17,560 bases of DNA from Bacteroidota bacterium (GTDB lineage: Bacteria; Bacteroidota; Bacteroidia; Chitinophagales; Saprospiraceae), in assembly GCA_024277695.1 (NCBI GenBank), contig JAJRUR010000129.1, forward strand, positions 1 to 17,560, read 5' to 3'. Made by a program: the position numbers and the translations under genes. How positions within the stretch are numbered: position 1 is the first letter of the stretch; every line of letters begins with the position of its first letter. The notes beneath the pieces are model-generated. The model did no database searches. It saw only the letters and a list, made by a program, of their open reading frames with translations, and was not told where the DNA came from. Positions 1 to 7,631 of this stretch are shown one piece after another.

Positions 1-1534
1 CGATACCTTTATTTTGGAGATCTGATATAAGATCCTTCAGCATGTGGACAGCACTAGAGTCGATATTATTGATGGCTTTGGCATCTATAATGATATGTTT
101 TAGTGCGGGTTTTTTATCGATAATTTTGGAGATATAATCTCTAAATGAATTAATATTGGCAAAGTAAAGCTGTGCATCAAAACGCATGATGGCAATCGAG
201 TCATCTGCAATAAGTTGGTCAAAGCGATCTATATTACGATATAATTCCGTACCATCGACTTTGCCCAGTTCTGCCATATGAGGATATGATACTCGATAGA
301 TGAGCATAGACATCGAAAGGATAACTCCAATCAAAATGCCCTCTTCTATACCTAAGGTCAAGGTCCCTACGGCAGTGACCATAAAAAGCCAAAAGTCCCT
401 TTTGTCTGTAGCCCAAAGATGTCGAGCCTCTTTGATGTCAATGAGTCCGAAAACAGCCACCATGATGATAGCTGCAAGCACAGCTTTGGGCAAAAAATAA
501 AAATATGATGTAAAAAACAATAGAGTAACAATGATCAAGAGCGCGCTGATAAGTCCAGCCAAGCCTGTTTTTGCTCCGGCCTGATCATTGACAGCAGTTC
601 TAGAAAAACCTCCTGTAGTCGGAAAGGCACTAAACATAGAACCTCCGATATTGGCCAGTCCAAGACCAATCAATTCTTGGTTCGGCTCTAGTTTGTAATC
701 TTTGTGTTGAGCTTGTATGGCTTTGGCTACAGCTATAGACTCCATAAATCCAACAAAAGAAATCGTGAGAGCAATCGGCATCAAGTGTTTGACCTGAGCA
801 AAATCCCAATCAATACCACTAAAAGGAGGTAGTCCTTCGGGTACTTCTTTGACTATGAGCACACCTTGCTCATAAAGTTGAAAAAAATACACCACCAATA
901 TCCCCATTAAGACTACCAACAAGGGTCCCGGCAGTCGTTTATTGATCTTTTTTAGCACTATCAAAAATGCTATAGATGCTGCACCAAGAAAAAGAGTAGG
1001 ATAGTTGATATCGCCCATTTTTTCGAAGATATACAAAAGTGTCTCATGTACTTTTCCTCGAGGAATCTCAATCCCCAAGAGGTGCTTCAATTGGCTGAAG
1101 CCAATAATAACTGCAGCTGCAGATGTAAACCCTGCAATCACCGGATGAGACAAAAAATTGACCAAAAATCCTAGTCTGAGTACACCCATAATAAACTGAA
1201 TGAGCCCGACGAGGAGTGCAAGTAAAATAGTCAGCTGGATGTATTCAGGTGATCCGGATGATGCAAAATGCCCAATACCACTCGATATCAAGAGTGCGAC
1301 CATCGCTACAGGCCCTACAGCTAACTGTCTGGATGTACCAAAAAGTGCATAGATGATCAAGGGTATCGTAGAAGCGTATAATCCGTATATGGGAGGAAGT
1401 CCTGCAAGCATCGCATAAGCCATACCTTGAGGTATCAGCATAACTCCAACCGTCAGCCCTGCCATAAGATCACCCGTTAGATAGCTCTTTTTATAATGAG
1501 TTACCCAGTCTAAGAATGGAAAGTATTTATGCAT
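1..1534 (-). CDS. SulP-family anion transporter with STAS domain (3' end cut by window edge)
   Basis: Inner-membrane secondary transporter of the SulP/SLC26 family, which carries sulfate, bicarbonate or other anions; the substrate cannot be read from sequence. My translation from the ATG at 1532-1534 gives about 511 residues without a stop. The N-terminus carries the family signature (LTVGVMLIPQGMAYAMLAGL, about residues 29-48), followed by many hydrophobic segments and the SulP stretch GLGLANIGGSMFSAFPTTGG. A cytoplasmic STAS domain begins after about residue 430 and includes IIIDAKAINNIDSSAV. Family members are usually 550-580 residues, so only the last part of STAS is probably missing. It is the last visible gene of a minus-strand run, 80 bases after a YeeE/YedE-type gene, which makes sulfate or another sulfur oxyanion a reasonable guess. 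A TAnnTTTG box at 1562-1569 may give it its own promoter. Confidence 0.93.
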   Translation of the reverse strand, partial: MHKYFPFLDWVTHYKKSYLTGDLMAGLTVGVMLIPQGMAYAMLAGLPPIYGLYASTIPLIIYALFGTSRQLAVGPVAMVALLISSGIGHFASSGSPEYIQLTILLALLVGLIQFIMGVLRLGFLVNFLSHPVIAGFTSAAAVIIGFSQLKHLLGIEIPRGKVHETLLYIFEKMGDINYPTLFLGAASIAFLIVLKKINKRLPGPLLVVLMGILVVYFFQLYEQGVLIVKEVPEGLPPFSGIDWDFAQVKHLMPIALTISFVGFMESIAVAKAIQAQHKDYKLEPNQELIGLGLANIGGSMFSAFPTTGGFSRTAVNDQAGAKTGLAGLISALLIIVTLLFFTSYFYFLPKAVLAAIIMVAVFGLIDIKEARHLWATDKRDFWLFMVTAVGTLTLGIEEGILIGVILSMSMLIYRVSYPHMAELGKVDGTELYRNIDRFDQLIADDSIAIMRFDAQLYFANINSFRDYISKIIDKKPALKHIIIDAKAINNIDSSAVHMLKDLISDLQNKGI

Positions 1535-1561
1535 AATTTGATTTTTGATCAAAGTATGCGA

Positions 1562-1569
1562 CAAAGGTA
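1562..1569 (-). promoter_or_regulatory. Candidate Bacteroidota -7 box for the SulP gene
   Basis: On the minus strand this reads TACCTTTG, an exact match to TAnnTTTG, 27 bases upstream of the SulP ATG. I see no convincing -33 TTG/TTTG at the usual spacing, so support comes only from the box and its position. Confidence 0.4.
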
Positions 1570-1614
1570 TAACACGGTTTGGAAGGTGATGGTGACAGGA
1601 GTTACCAAACAGCT

Positions 1615-2028
1615 CTAATGGGGCAGCTTACTGCGCAAGATCCCATAGAGTAAAGTGCCCAACAGTGCACCGAACAATACAATGATAATCGCAAAATATC
1701 CATATCCGATCATCACATAAATCGGTCCCGGACAAGCTCCGGAAAGTCCCCAACCCAATCCATAGATAATCCCTCCCATCAAATAGGGTATAATACCTTT
1801 TTTGTACTCATTAAAGCTTATCTCCGTACCATACACCGTCTTTTGTTTGCGTTTCTTGAGCCACCAAATCATAAGCATACTGAGCAACATTGCAGATCCC
1901 ATCACACCATACATATGAAAAGACTGGAAGCGGAACATTTCATAGATTCTATACCACGAAAAGACCTCTGATTTGGCCAGTACGATGCCAAATAATACTC
2001 CTGTAAACAAAAATTTTAAGTATTTCAT
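1615..2028 (-). CDS. YeeE/YedE-type (DUF6691/PmpB-like) membrane protein, putative sulfur-compound permease half
   Basis: Small integral membrane protein of 137 residues with about four hydrophobic segments (near residues 4-18, 40-56, 80-95 and 110-130). The motif GLSGACPGP around Cys99 matches the conserved Cys-Pro-Gly signature of YeeE/YedE proteins, where conserved cysteines in the membrane take part in thiosulfate uptake. Full-length YeeE is about 350 residues. This protein is one short half, and the gene 25 bases upstream supplies the other, as in PmpA/PmpB pairs. The two probably act together as a split transporter for thiosulfate or another sulfur compound; the substrate is inferred from family only. 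Its ATG at 2026-2028 is preceded by an AT-rich stretch with no clear Shine-Dalgarno sequence. Confidence 0.85.
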   Translation of the reverse strand: MKYLKFLFTGVLFGIVLAKSEVFSWYRIYEMFRFQSFHMYGVMGSAMLLSMLMIWWLKKRKQKTVYGTEISFNEYKKGIIPYLMGGIIYGLGWGLSGACPGPIYVMIGYGYFAIIIVLFGALLGTLLYGILRSKLPH

Positions 2029-2053
2029 ACAATTATTTTGATCTCTAATATTT

Positions 2054-2614
2054 TTAAAAAATGAGTGGCAGTATAAAATATACCATCACTAATCCACCGA
2101 TAAAAAAACCGGCCAAAGCAATAAAAGAAGGTATCTGAAGATTGGCCGTACCACTGATAGCATGACCTGATGTGCAGCCATTGGCATAGCGAGCACCAAA
2201 CCCCACCAAGATACCCCCTATCAATAATATGGCTATACCCTTAAAGTTTTTGCCGCCGCGCAAATCATAGATCTCAGGGGGTACATGCGATGTACCTACT
2301 TGTTCAAAACCCAACTGACTCAATGCAGTCTCCGTCTTGGGATTGAGCTCGACTCTATGGTCGTAAGACAGATAACGTGCGGAGATAAATCCACCCAAGA
2401 TGATGCCAATAATAAATACTATGCCCCAAATTTTGGCCTTTAGATCTATCCGAAAATAATCAGCAATCCGATGAGCTCCCGCAGCAGAACACATGGTCTG
2501 AAAATTGCTCGAGACACCGAGCTTCTTACCCAAATACAATTGCAAAAACATCACCATAGTGATGAGCGGCCCGGCTACATACCAAGGCCATGGATTCATG
2601 ATGAAGTCCGTCAT
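2054..2614 (-). CDS. YeeE/YedE-type (PmpA-like) membrane protein, putative sulfur-compound permease half
   Basis: Integral membrane protein of 186 residues, with hydrophobic segments near 12-28, 62-80, 125-140 and 161-182. The signature NGCTSGHAISG (Cys147, His151) is the hallmark of the YeeE/YedE family, and a second cysteine lies at Cys42. A polar loop of about 40 residues separates the second and third segments. In YeeE, conserved cysteines bind thiosulfate transiently during uptake, and Cys147 here is the likely equivalent of one of them. It is followed after 25 bases by the partner half and preceded, 179 bases away, by a Crp/Fnr-like regulator. A TAnnTTTG box 44 bases before the ATG suggests that transcription of the transporter genes starts here. 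Family assignment is strong; the transported compound is inferred. Confidence 0.87.
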   Translation of the reverse strand: MTDFIMNPWPWYVAGPLITMVMFLQLYLGKKLGVSSNFQTMCSAAGAHRIADYFRIDLKAKIWGIVFIIGIILGGFISARYLSYDHRVELNPKTETALSQLGFEQVGTSHVPPEIYDLRGGKNFKGIAILLIGGILVGFGARYANGCTSGHAISGTANLQIPSFIALAGFFIGGLVMVYFILPLIF

Positions 2615-2658
2615 AAGTACAAGTTTTTTTTAGTAGTTATTTTTGATTTTAACAAGGG

Positions 2659-2666
2659 CAAAATTA
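2659..2666 (-). promoter_or_regulatory. Candidate -7 box for the YeeE-like transporter genes
   Basis: Minus strand TAATTTTG, an exact TAnnTTTG match, 44 bases before the pmpA-like ATG. A second match, TAGATTTG, lies further upstream at 2701-2708. No -33 element is visible at 17-23 bases, so this is tentative. Confidence 0.4.
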
Positions 2667-2793
2667 AACTACATTTTGTACTTTACCCTACGCTACAGCA
2701 CAAATCTAATGTAGCTTTGGTCACACAACATTCTATCATCTATTAGTAAGACCACAACCTCCTTGCAGACAAACGGATATGTTTCTCACCATC

Positions 2794-3447
2794 CTACTTA
2801 GGCATAAATCGGGTCACTTCGATTTTATTGCGGAAGTGTCGTATCCGACCACTATCGCTAAGCTTTTTCATCAATCTGGAGATAACCACTCGAGAAGAAT
2901 TGAGTTCGGAAGCAATCTGAGCATGTGTAGTATCAATAACTCCCGAACCTGTGACCATAGCTTTGTCCTCAAGGTACTTGTAGAGTCTAGTCTCCATATT
3001 CTGAAAAGCAAGAGTATCGATAGCATCAAGCATTTCGTCGAGTCGTGTATTGTAACTTTCAAACACAAAAGTCCTCCAGGTTTTGTATTTGACCAACCAG
3101 TCTTCCATTTTTTGGACAGGGACCATGATAAGCTCTGTCTCTTGCTCCGTTACTGCTCGAATAGCACTTTTTTTGCCACTGAGACAACAGGACATCGTCA
3201 TAGCACAGGTATCACCCAATTCGAGATAATATAATAGTATCTCATTATCGTCCTTGTCCTCCCGAAGGATACGTATAGAACCACTGAGTATTAAAGGCAT
3301 ATAATGTAGCGGCTCATTTACATCGATAAGGATGGATTCCGGATCAATAGTCCTGAGCTGTCCGACCAGAGCAATCTCACCAATGAGATTCTCCTCAAAG
3401 ATAAACCGATACTTATGGAGTAATTTTTCGCGTAGATCTAAGCTCAT
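2794..3447 (-). CDS. Crp/Fnr-family transcriptional regulator
   Basis: Cytoplasmic DNA-binding regulator of 217 residues: an N-terminal cyclic-nucleotide-binding-like beta barrel (about 20-115), a dimerisation helix (about 120-140) and a C-terminal winged helix (about 145-215). The recognition helix is in HAQIASELNSSRVVISRLMK. The effector pocket does not carry the usual cAMP-binding arginine/glutamate pattern. In its place is a cysteine-rich stretch, DTCAMTMSCCLSGKK, with Cys81, Cys87 and Cys88, so cAMP is unlikely to be the ligand. I chose the ATG at 3445-3447 over an upstream in-frame ATG at 3519. The shorter form matches family length, and a TAnnTTTG box sits 24 bases before it, inside the longer reading frame. 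It lies upstream of, and in the same direction as, the sulfur-type transporter genes, which it may control. Confidence 0.92.
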   Translation of the reverse strand: MSLDLREKLLHKYRFIFEENLIGEIALVGQLRTIDPESILIDVNEPLHYMPLILSGSIRILREDKDDNEILLYYLELGDTCAMTMSCCLSGKKSAIRAVTEQETELIMVPVQKMEDWLVKYKTWRTFVFESYNTRLDEMLDAIDTLAFQNMETRLYKYLEDKAMVTGSGVIDTTHAQIASELNSSRVVISRLMKKLSDSGRIRHFRNKIEVTRFMPK

Positions 3448-3471
3448 GATTATTTTTAGCCTGTGAAAATA

Positions 3472-3479
3472 CAAAACTA
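3472..3479 (-). promoter_or_regulatory. Candidate -7 box for the Crp/Fnr-like gene
   Basis: Minus strand TAGTTTTG matches TAnnTTTG exactly and lies 24 bases upstream of the chosen ATG, which argues for the short protein. A TTTG lies only 12 bases further upstream, closer than the usual -33 spacing. Confidence 0.45.
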
Positions 3480-4066
3480 TCATCGAACGTACAAACTGGT
3501 GAGTTTTTTGTTTAGTCATTCGCTACGGAACCAATGTCACTTTTGTAAACTCTTCGGTAATCCTTGAACATCCAACAGATTGAAAAGAAGAGATACCCTA
3601 TATATTCAGCCCAGCTCTCTACCTACGATAAAAAAAATCTAAGCCGCACTTGACCAAAGACCATCCAGCCGTGTATAGCTATCCTGCGGATAGAATTGCA
3701 TCTTTTATATTTTTCTTAACCTCGGAGATATCGCTTTAGTCGGGGGGTAAAGTACATTGTAACTATTCAGTGACATACCAACAAATAATAATATGTATCA
3801 TATTATAACACTGTCAATTATACCATATCTGTAATATAAATATCAGCTAATAAGCTATATGCCATGCTCGCAGTCTGACATCATCAACTACGGCATAGCC
3901 CAAAACAAGTGTGCATACAACATCAGAATCTTCACAAGGACGAACTAATTCAGCACTATTTCGTTTATTGTGATAGATATATAGCCACAGTCTTCTATAT
4001 CTGTAATTAATTTAGTAATATTGTTATTTCTTTACTTAAACCCATGGATGAAAACGATCCCATAAG
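3480..4066. other. Long AT-rich intergenic gap between the Crp-like gene and clpC
   Basis: No gene, tRNA or exact TAnnTTTG box directed at clpC could be recognised here. It holds a small perfect hairpin (3679-3693, CTATCC-TGC-GGATAG), a 29-codon ATG frame at 3859-3948 with no family resemblance, and very short frames just before clpC. As the spacer between divergent genes it presumably holds the clpC promoter. Confidence 0.6.
3679..3693. repeat. Short perfect inverted repeat in the crp-clpC gap
   Basis: CTATCC, three-base loop TGC, GGATAG. It is not followed directly by a T run on either strand, so it is not a standard terminator. It could be an operator half-site pair or chance. Confidence 0.35.
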
Positions 4067-4070
4067 ATGA
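4044..4070 (+). other. Possible 8-codon upstream ORF overlapping the clpC start
   Basis: An ATG at 4044 opens MDENDPIR and stops at TGA 4068-4070, giving an ATGA overlap with the clpC ATG at 4067. Such an arrangement could couple clpC translation to a leader peptide, but a frame this short can arise by chance and no Shine-Dalgarno sequence precedes it. Confidence 0.25.
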
Positions 4071-6607
4071 ACAGAAAATTTTCAGAAAAGGTAAAAAACG
4101 TCATTGCACTCGGACGAGAGGAGGCAAAAAATTTGGGACATGACTATATCGGAGCAGAACATTTAGTACTCTCTATCCTAAAATTTAAAAACAATCGAGC
4201 CACCAAAGTCTTGGAATTTTTGGACATAGATTTGGATGAACTTCGATACCAAATCGAAGAAAAGTTGAGTACTACATCCTTTTCAGAAAGGGAAAGTAAT
4301 CAAGTAAATAGCCTACAACTCAATAAACAAGCACAAAAGATACTAAAGATCACCTTTCTAGAGGCAAAATCCATGCACTCGGATATGATCTACCTAGAGC
4401 ACTTGATGCTTTCTATACTTAAGCAGCAAGATAATGTAGTGACCAAACTCCTCTACGAAATGGATGTAGATTATGAGACCTATCGTACAGAGCTGGAGTT
4501 TACGATGCACGAAGAAGAACTAGAACAATTTGACATACAGGCAGAAACCCCGGGATCAGAATTTGAGGATGAAGGCGGAAGATCAGATGCTCCCCTATCA
4601 CGTATGTCCAAATCCAAGTCACGCACTCCTGTACTGGATAACTTCGGAAGAGATATCAGCAAGATGGCAGAAGAGGACAAACTTGACCCCATCATAGGCA
4701 GAGAAAAAGAAATAGAACGTGTATCCCAAATATTGAGCCGTCGTAAGAAAAACAATCCCATACTCATCGGAGAACCGGGAGTAGGCAAAACCGCCATTGT
4801 CGAAGGGCTCGCCTTACGAATCAAAGAAAAAAAAGTATCACGTACCTTGTTCAATAAGCGCATAGTAATGCTGGATCTTGCTGCTCTAGTGGCAGGAACC
4901 AAATACCGAGGACAGTTTGAAGAGCGGATGAAAGCCATTATGAATGAACTCGAAAATACTACAGAAGTCATCCTTTTCATTGATGAAATACACACTATCG
5001 TAGGTGCAGGTGGAGCGACCGGTTCGCTGGATGCTTCTAACATATTCAAACCAGCGTTGGCTCGAGGAGAGCTCCAGTGTATTGGGGCATCTACTTTAGA
5101 CGAATACCGGCAGCACATCGAAAAAGATGGTGCTCTCGACAGAAGATTCCAAAAAGTATTGATCGAGCCGCCATCAGCAGAAGAGACCATACACATATTG
5201 AACAATATTAAGTCCAAGTACGAAGACTTTCATAATGTCATATACACGGATGACACAATAGAAGCATGTGTAAAATTATCAGACAGGTATATTTCAGACC
5301 GGCATTTGCCTGACAAAGCTATAGATATTCTAGATGAAGTCGGAGCACGAGTGCACCTCAAAAATATATTTGTTCCGGAACACATAGAAAAGCTCGAAAA
5401 AGAAATCGAAGAAGTCAAAGTCAGCAAAAATCAAGCAGTCAAAAACCAACAATATGAAAAAGCTGCTGATCTTCGAGATCAAGAAAGTAAACTGATCAAA
5501 AAACTCGAACGCGAAAAACAAGTCTGGGAAGAAGAATCCAAATCCAAGCGATATCCTGTCAAAGAAGAAGATATTGCAGAGGTCGTCAGTATGATTACCG
5601 GCATACCGGTCAACCGTGTGGCTCAAAGCGAAAGCAACAAACTCGTTGGGATGTCGGATGATCTAAAAAAAATGATCATAGGCCAAGACGAAGCTATAAT
5701 AAAAGTCACCAAAGCAATCCAACGAAATCGCGTAGGCCTAAAAGACCCATCGAAACCCATAGGCTCTTTTATCTTTCTAGGACCAACCGGTGTCGGAAAA
5801 ACAGAACTCGCCAAGGCACTAGCTAGATATATGTTTGATACAGACAATGCACTCATCCGTATCGATATGAGCGAGTATATGGAAAAATTTAGCATCAGCA
5901 GACTCATCGGTGCCCCCCCGGGATATGTGGGATATGAAGAAGGTGGACAACTCACCGAAAAGGTACGACGAAAACCCTACTCCGTCATCCTGTTGGACGA
6001 AATAGAAAAAGCGCACCCTGATGTGTATAATATACTACTACAAGTACTCGATGATGGTCAACTCACCGATGGATTGGGTAGAAAAATAGATTTCAAAAAT
6101 ACCTTGATCATCATGACCTCCAATATCGGTGTGCGACAGCTCAAAGACTTTGGCCAAGGAGTTGGTTTTGCTACCAAAGCACGTAAAGAATCCGCCGATA
6201 GCCATACTAAAAGTGTAATCCAAAATGCCTTAAAAAGAACATTTTCACCCGAATTCCTCAACCGTATCGACGATATCGTCATCTTCAACAGCTTGACCAA
6301 AAAAGATATTTTTAAAATTATCGATATCTCCCTTCAAGATCTGTACGGGCGGATAAAAAATATGAACTATCAACTCGAACTATCAGATGAAGCCAAAGAC
6401 CTCGTTGCAGAGCACGGTTTCGACCCACAGTTCGGGGCACGACCATTGCTCAGAGCTATCCAAAAATATCTCGAAGATCCGCTTGCTGAGTTTATTCTGG
6501 GTAACCGACCACCGGAAGGTGCTGTACTCAAAGCAAAACTTCATCCGGATGACAAAGAAAAAATCATCATCGAATTAGGTGCAAAAATCAAAAACACAAA
6601 AAATTAA
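4067..6607 (+). CDS. clpC: ATP-dependent Clp protease ATP-binding subunit ClpC
   Basis: Hsp100/Clp unfoldase of 846 residues, a typical length. It forms a cytoplasmic ATP-driven hexamer that unfolds proteins and feeds them to ClpP. Domains in order: two Clp N repeats (about 3-150), AAA+ D1 with Walker A GEPGVGKT (235-242), pore loop KYRGQFE (279-285), Walker B ILFIDEIH (302-309) and arginine-finger region ALDRRF; a middle/UVR segment (about 440-485); AAA+ D2 with Walker A GPTGVGKT (572-579), pore loop GYVGYEEG (619-626) and Walker B ILLDEIEKAH (641-650); then the D2 small domain. The UVR motif and two complete AAA+ modules favour ClpC over ClpA or ClpB. It lies 50 bases before infC in the same direction. 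No mcsAB or ctsR partner is next to it. The ATG at 4067 gives the canonical N-terminus. Confidence 0.97.
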   Translation: MNRKFSEKVKNVIALGREEAKNLGHDYIGAEHLVLSILKFKNNRATKVLEFLDIDLDELRYQIEEKLSTTSFSERESNQVNSLQLNKQAQKILKITFLEAKSMHSDMIYLEHLMLSILKQQDNVVTKLLYEMDVDYETYRTELEFTMHEEELEQFDIQAETPGSEFEDEGGRSDAPLSRMSKSKSRTPVLDNFGRDISKMAEEDKLDPIIGREKEIERVSQILSRRKKNNPILIGEPGVGKTAIVEGLALRIKEKKVSRTLFNKRIVMLDLAALVAGTKYRGQFEERMKAIMNELENTTEVILFIDEIHTIVGAGGATGSLDASNIFKPALARGELQCIGASTLDEYRQHIEKDGALDRRFQKVLIEPPSAEETIHILNNIKSKYEDFHNVIYTDDTIEACVKLSDRYISDRHLPDKAIDILDEVGARVHLKNIFVPEHIEKLEKEIEEVKVSKNQAVKNQQYEKAADLRDQESKLIKKLEREKQVWEEESKSKRYPVKEEDIAEVVSMITGIPVNRVAQSESNKLVGMSDDLKKMIIGQDEAIIKVTKAIQRNRVGLKDPSKPIGSFIFLGPTGVGKTELAKALARYMFDTDNALIRIDMSEYMEKFSISRLIGAPPGYVGYEEGGQLTEKVRRKPYSVILLDEIEKAHPDVYNILLQVLDDGQLTDGLGRKIDFKNTLIIMTSNIGVRQLKDFGQGVGFATKARKESADSHTKSVIQNALKRTFSPEFLNRIDDIVIFNSLTKKDIFKIIDISLQDLYGRIKNMNYQLELSDEAKDLVAEHGFDPQFGARPLLRAIQKYLEDPLAEFILGNRPPEGAVLKAKLHPDDKEKIIIELGAKIKNTKN

Positions 6608-6657
6608 TTCATCTTTTTATAATCCATACTCATTTTTTAATAAAACACAAATACAAT

Positions 6658-7251
6658 TTGGCTAGAAGAAAAAAATCATCAAAACGACCACAGTTCAAAC
6701 AAAAAAAACGATTTAATACCAATCAATACATCCGAGTACCCGAAATCCGGCTGGTAGGAGATAATCTCGAAGAACTCAGCCGAGAAATAGGCCAAAAAAT
6801 AGAAGCCGGTATCTATCAGACAGCAGCAGCCCTTCAATGGGCTAAATTGATGGAATTGGATCTCGTAGAAATATCACCGAATGCAGACCCCCCGGTATGC
6901 AAAATCATAGACTTCAAAAAGTTCTTGTTCGAAAAGAAAAAGAAAGAAAAAGAGTTTAAGTCCAATACCGCCAAAACCGTCATCAAAGAAATCCGTTTCG
7001 GACCCAATACTGATGACCACGACTTTCAGTTCAAACTAAAACACGCTAAAAGTTTTCTAGAAAAAGGCTATAAGGTAAAGGCATATGTCCATTTTAGAGG
7101 ACGAACCATCGTCTTCAAAGATCGCGGAGAGCTTCTATTGCTCAAATTTCTTAAAGAACTAGAAGAATACGGTGTGGGCGAAAACCTCCCAAAAATGGAA
7201 GGACGACGGATGCATATCATGATCGCCCCCATAAAGAAAAAGAAAAAATAG
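6658..7251 (+). CDS. infC: Translation initiation factor IF-3, with TTG start
   Basis: IF-3 binds the 30S subunit, keeps it from joining 50S early and proofreads the start codon and initiator tRNA. The 197-residue protein has an N-domain (about 22-93, with RVPEIRLVGDN and LDLVEISPNADPPVCKIID), a lysine-rich linker and a C-domain (about 105-190, with KEIRFGPNTDDHDFQFKLKHA and HFRGR). No in-frame ATG lies between the clpC stop and the family N-terminus, so the start is TTG at 6658-6660, giving MARRKK. No Shine-Dalgarno is seen and the leader is A-rich. A non-ATG start recalls E. coli infC, where AUU lets IF-3 limit its own synthesis; a similar loop is possible here. Compared with the usual N-domain, about a dozen residues (ELSREIGQKIE) appear inserted between VGDN and GIY. 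It is followed by rpmI and rplT. Confidence 0.96.
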   Translation: MARRKKSSKRPQFKQKKRFNTNQYIRVPEIRLVGDNLEELSREIGQKIEAGIYQTAAALQWAKLMELDLVEISPNADPPVCKIIDFKKFLFEKKKKEKEFKSNTAKTVIKEIRFGPNTDDHDFQFKLKHAKSFLEKGYKVKAYVHFRGRTIVFKDRGELLLLKFLKELEEYGVGENLPKMEGRRMHIMIAPIKKKKK

Positions 7252-7354
7252 GCATCGCGTAAGTCTTGCTGATTTCTCAACTTTCGTAGGATGGCTGTGC
7301 TTCCAACTGCTAGCATAGCTCTACAGAGTATCTGCAAAAAAATCTCACAAATCC

Positions 7355-7384
7355 TTGCTCCTTTGTAAATAAATCTTACCTTTG
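7355..7384 (+). promoter_or_regulatory. Candidate promoter of rpmI-rplT
   Basis: TTG at 7355-7357, a 19-base spacer, then TACCTTTG at 7377-7384: a full TTG-N19-TAnnTTTG Bacteroidota-type promoter. The box ends 30 bases before the L35 ATG, giving a short leader of roughly 24 bases. It implies that the ribosomal protein pair can be transcribed independently of infC. Confidence 0.6.
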
Positions 7385-7414
7385 CGCACTCTTTTAATCA
7401 AAAGTAACAGAGCT

Positions 7415-7609
7415 ATGCCTAAGATGAAGACGCACTCCGGTGCAAAAAAACGATTCAAATTTACCGGGTCGGGCAAAATCAAGCGATTCAAAGCCCGTAC
7501 ATCCCACTTGATGCGTAAAAAATCTACCAAGGCCAAAAGACATCTACGCGGTAGTACAACCATAAGCGATGCAGATTATGGCCGTATCAAAGACATGCTC
7601 TGTAAATAA
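7415..7609 (+). CDS. rpmI: 50S ribosomal protein L35
   Basis: Small basic 50S protein of 64 residues, the normal family length. It starts MPKMKTHSGAKKRFKFTGSG, the standard L35 N-terminus, and ends with the SDADYGRIKDML region. The ATG at 7415 is chosen because it gives this exact N-terminus; a longer frame opening at a TTG at 7382 would begin inside the promoter box. It sits 163 bases after infC and 22 bases before rplT, the conserved infC-rpmI-rplT order. Confidence 0.97.
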   Translation: MPKMKTHSGAKKRFKFTGSGKIKRFKARTSHLMRKKSTKAKRHLRGSTTISDADYGRIKDMLCK

Positions 7610-7631
7610 TAACAATCAAAAACTGTAAACC

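Noticed and set aside
2471..3234. Plus-strand frames of 91 and 151 residues opposite the YeeE-like and Crp-like genes
   Set aside because: They lie antisense to well-supported genes and the proteins look like no family.
3859..3948. 29-residue ATG frame in the crp-clpC gap
   Set aside because: No Shine-Dalgarno, promoter box or family resemblance; its length is expected by chance.
4480..6300. Several minus-strand frames of 60-245 residues inside clpC
   Set aside because: Shadows of clpC, serine- and phenylalanine-rich as expected from reverse-complement codons; no start signal.
7252..7354. Possible L20 leader or terminator between infC and rpmI
   Set aside because: Only weak, imperfect pairings such as CTGT...ACAG were found, with no T tract and no recognisable L20-binding fold.
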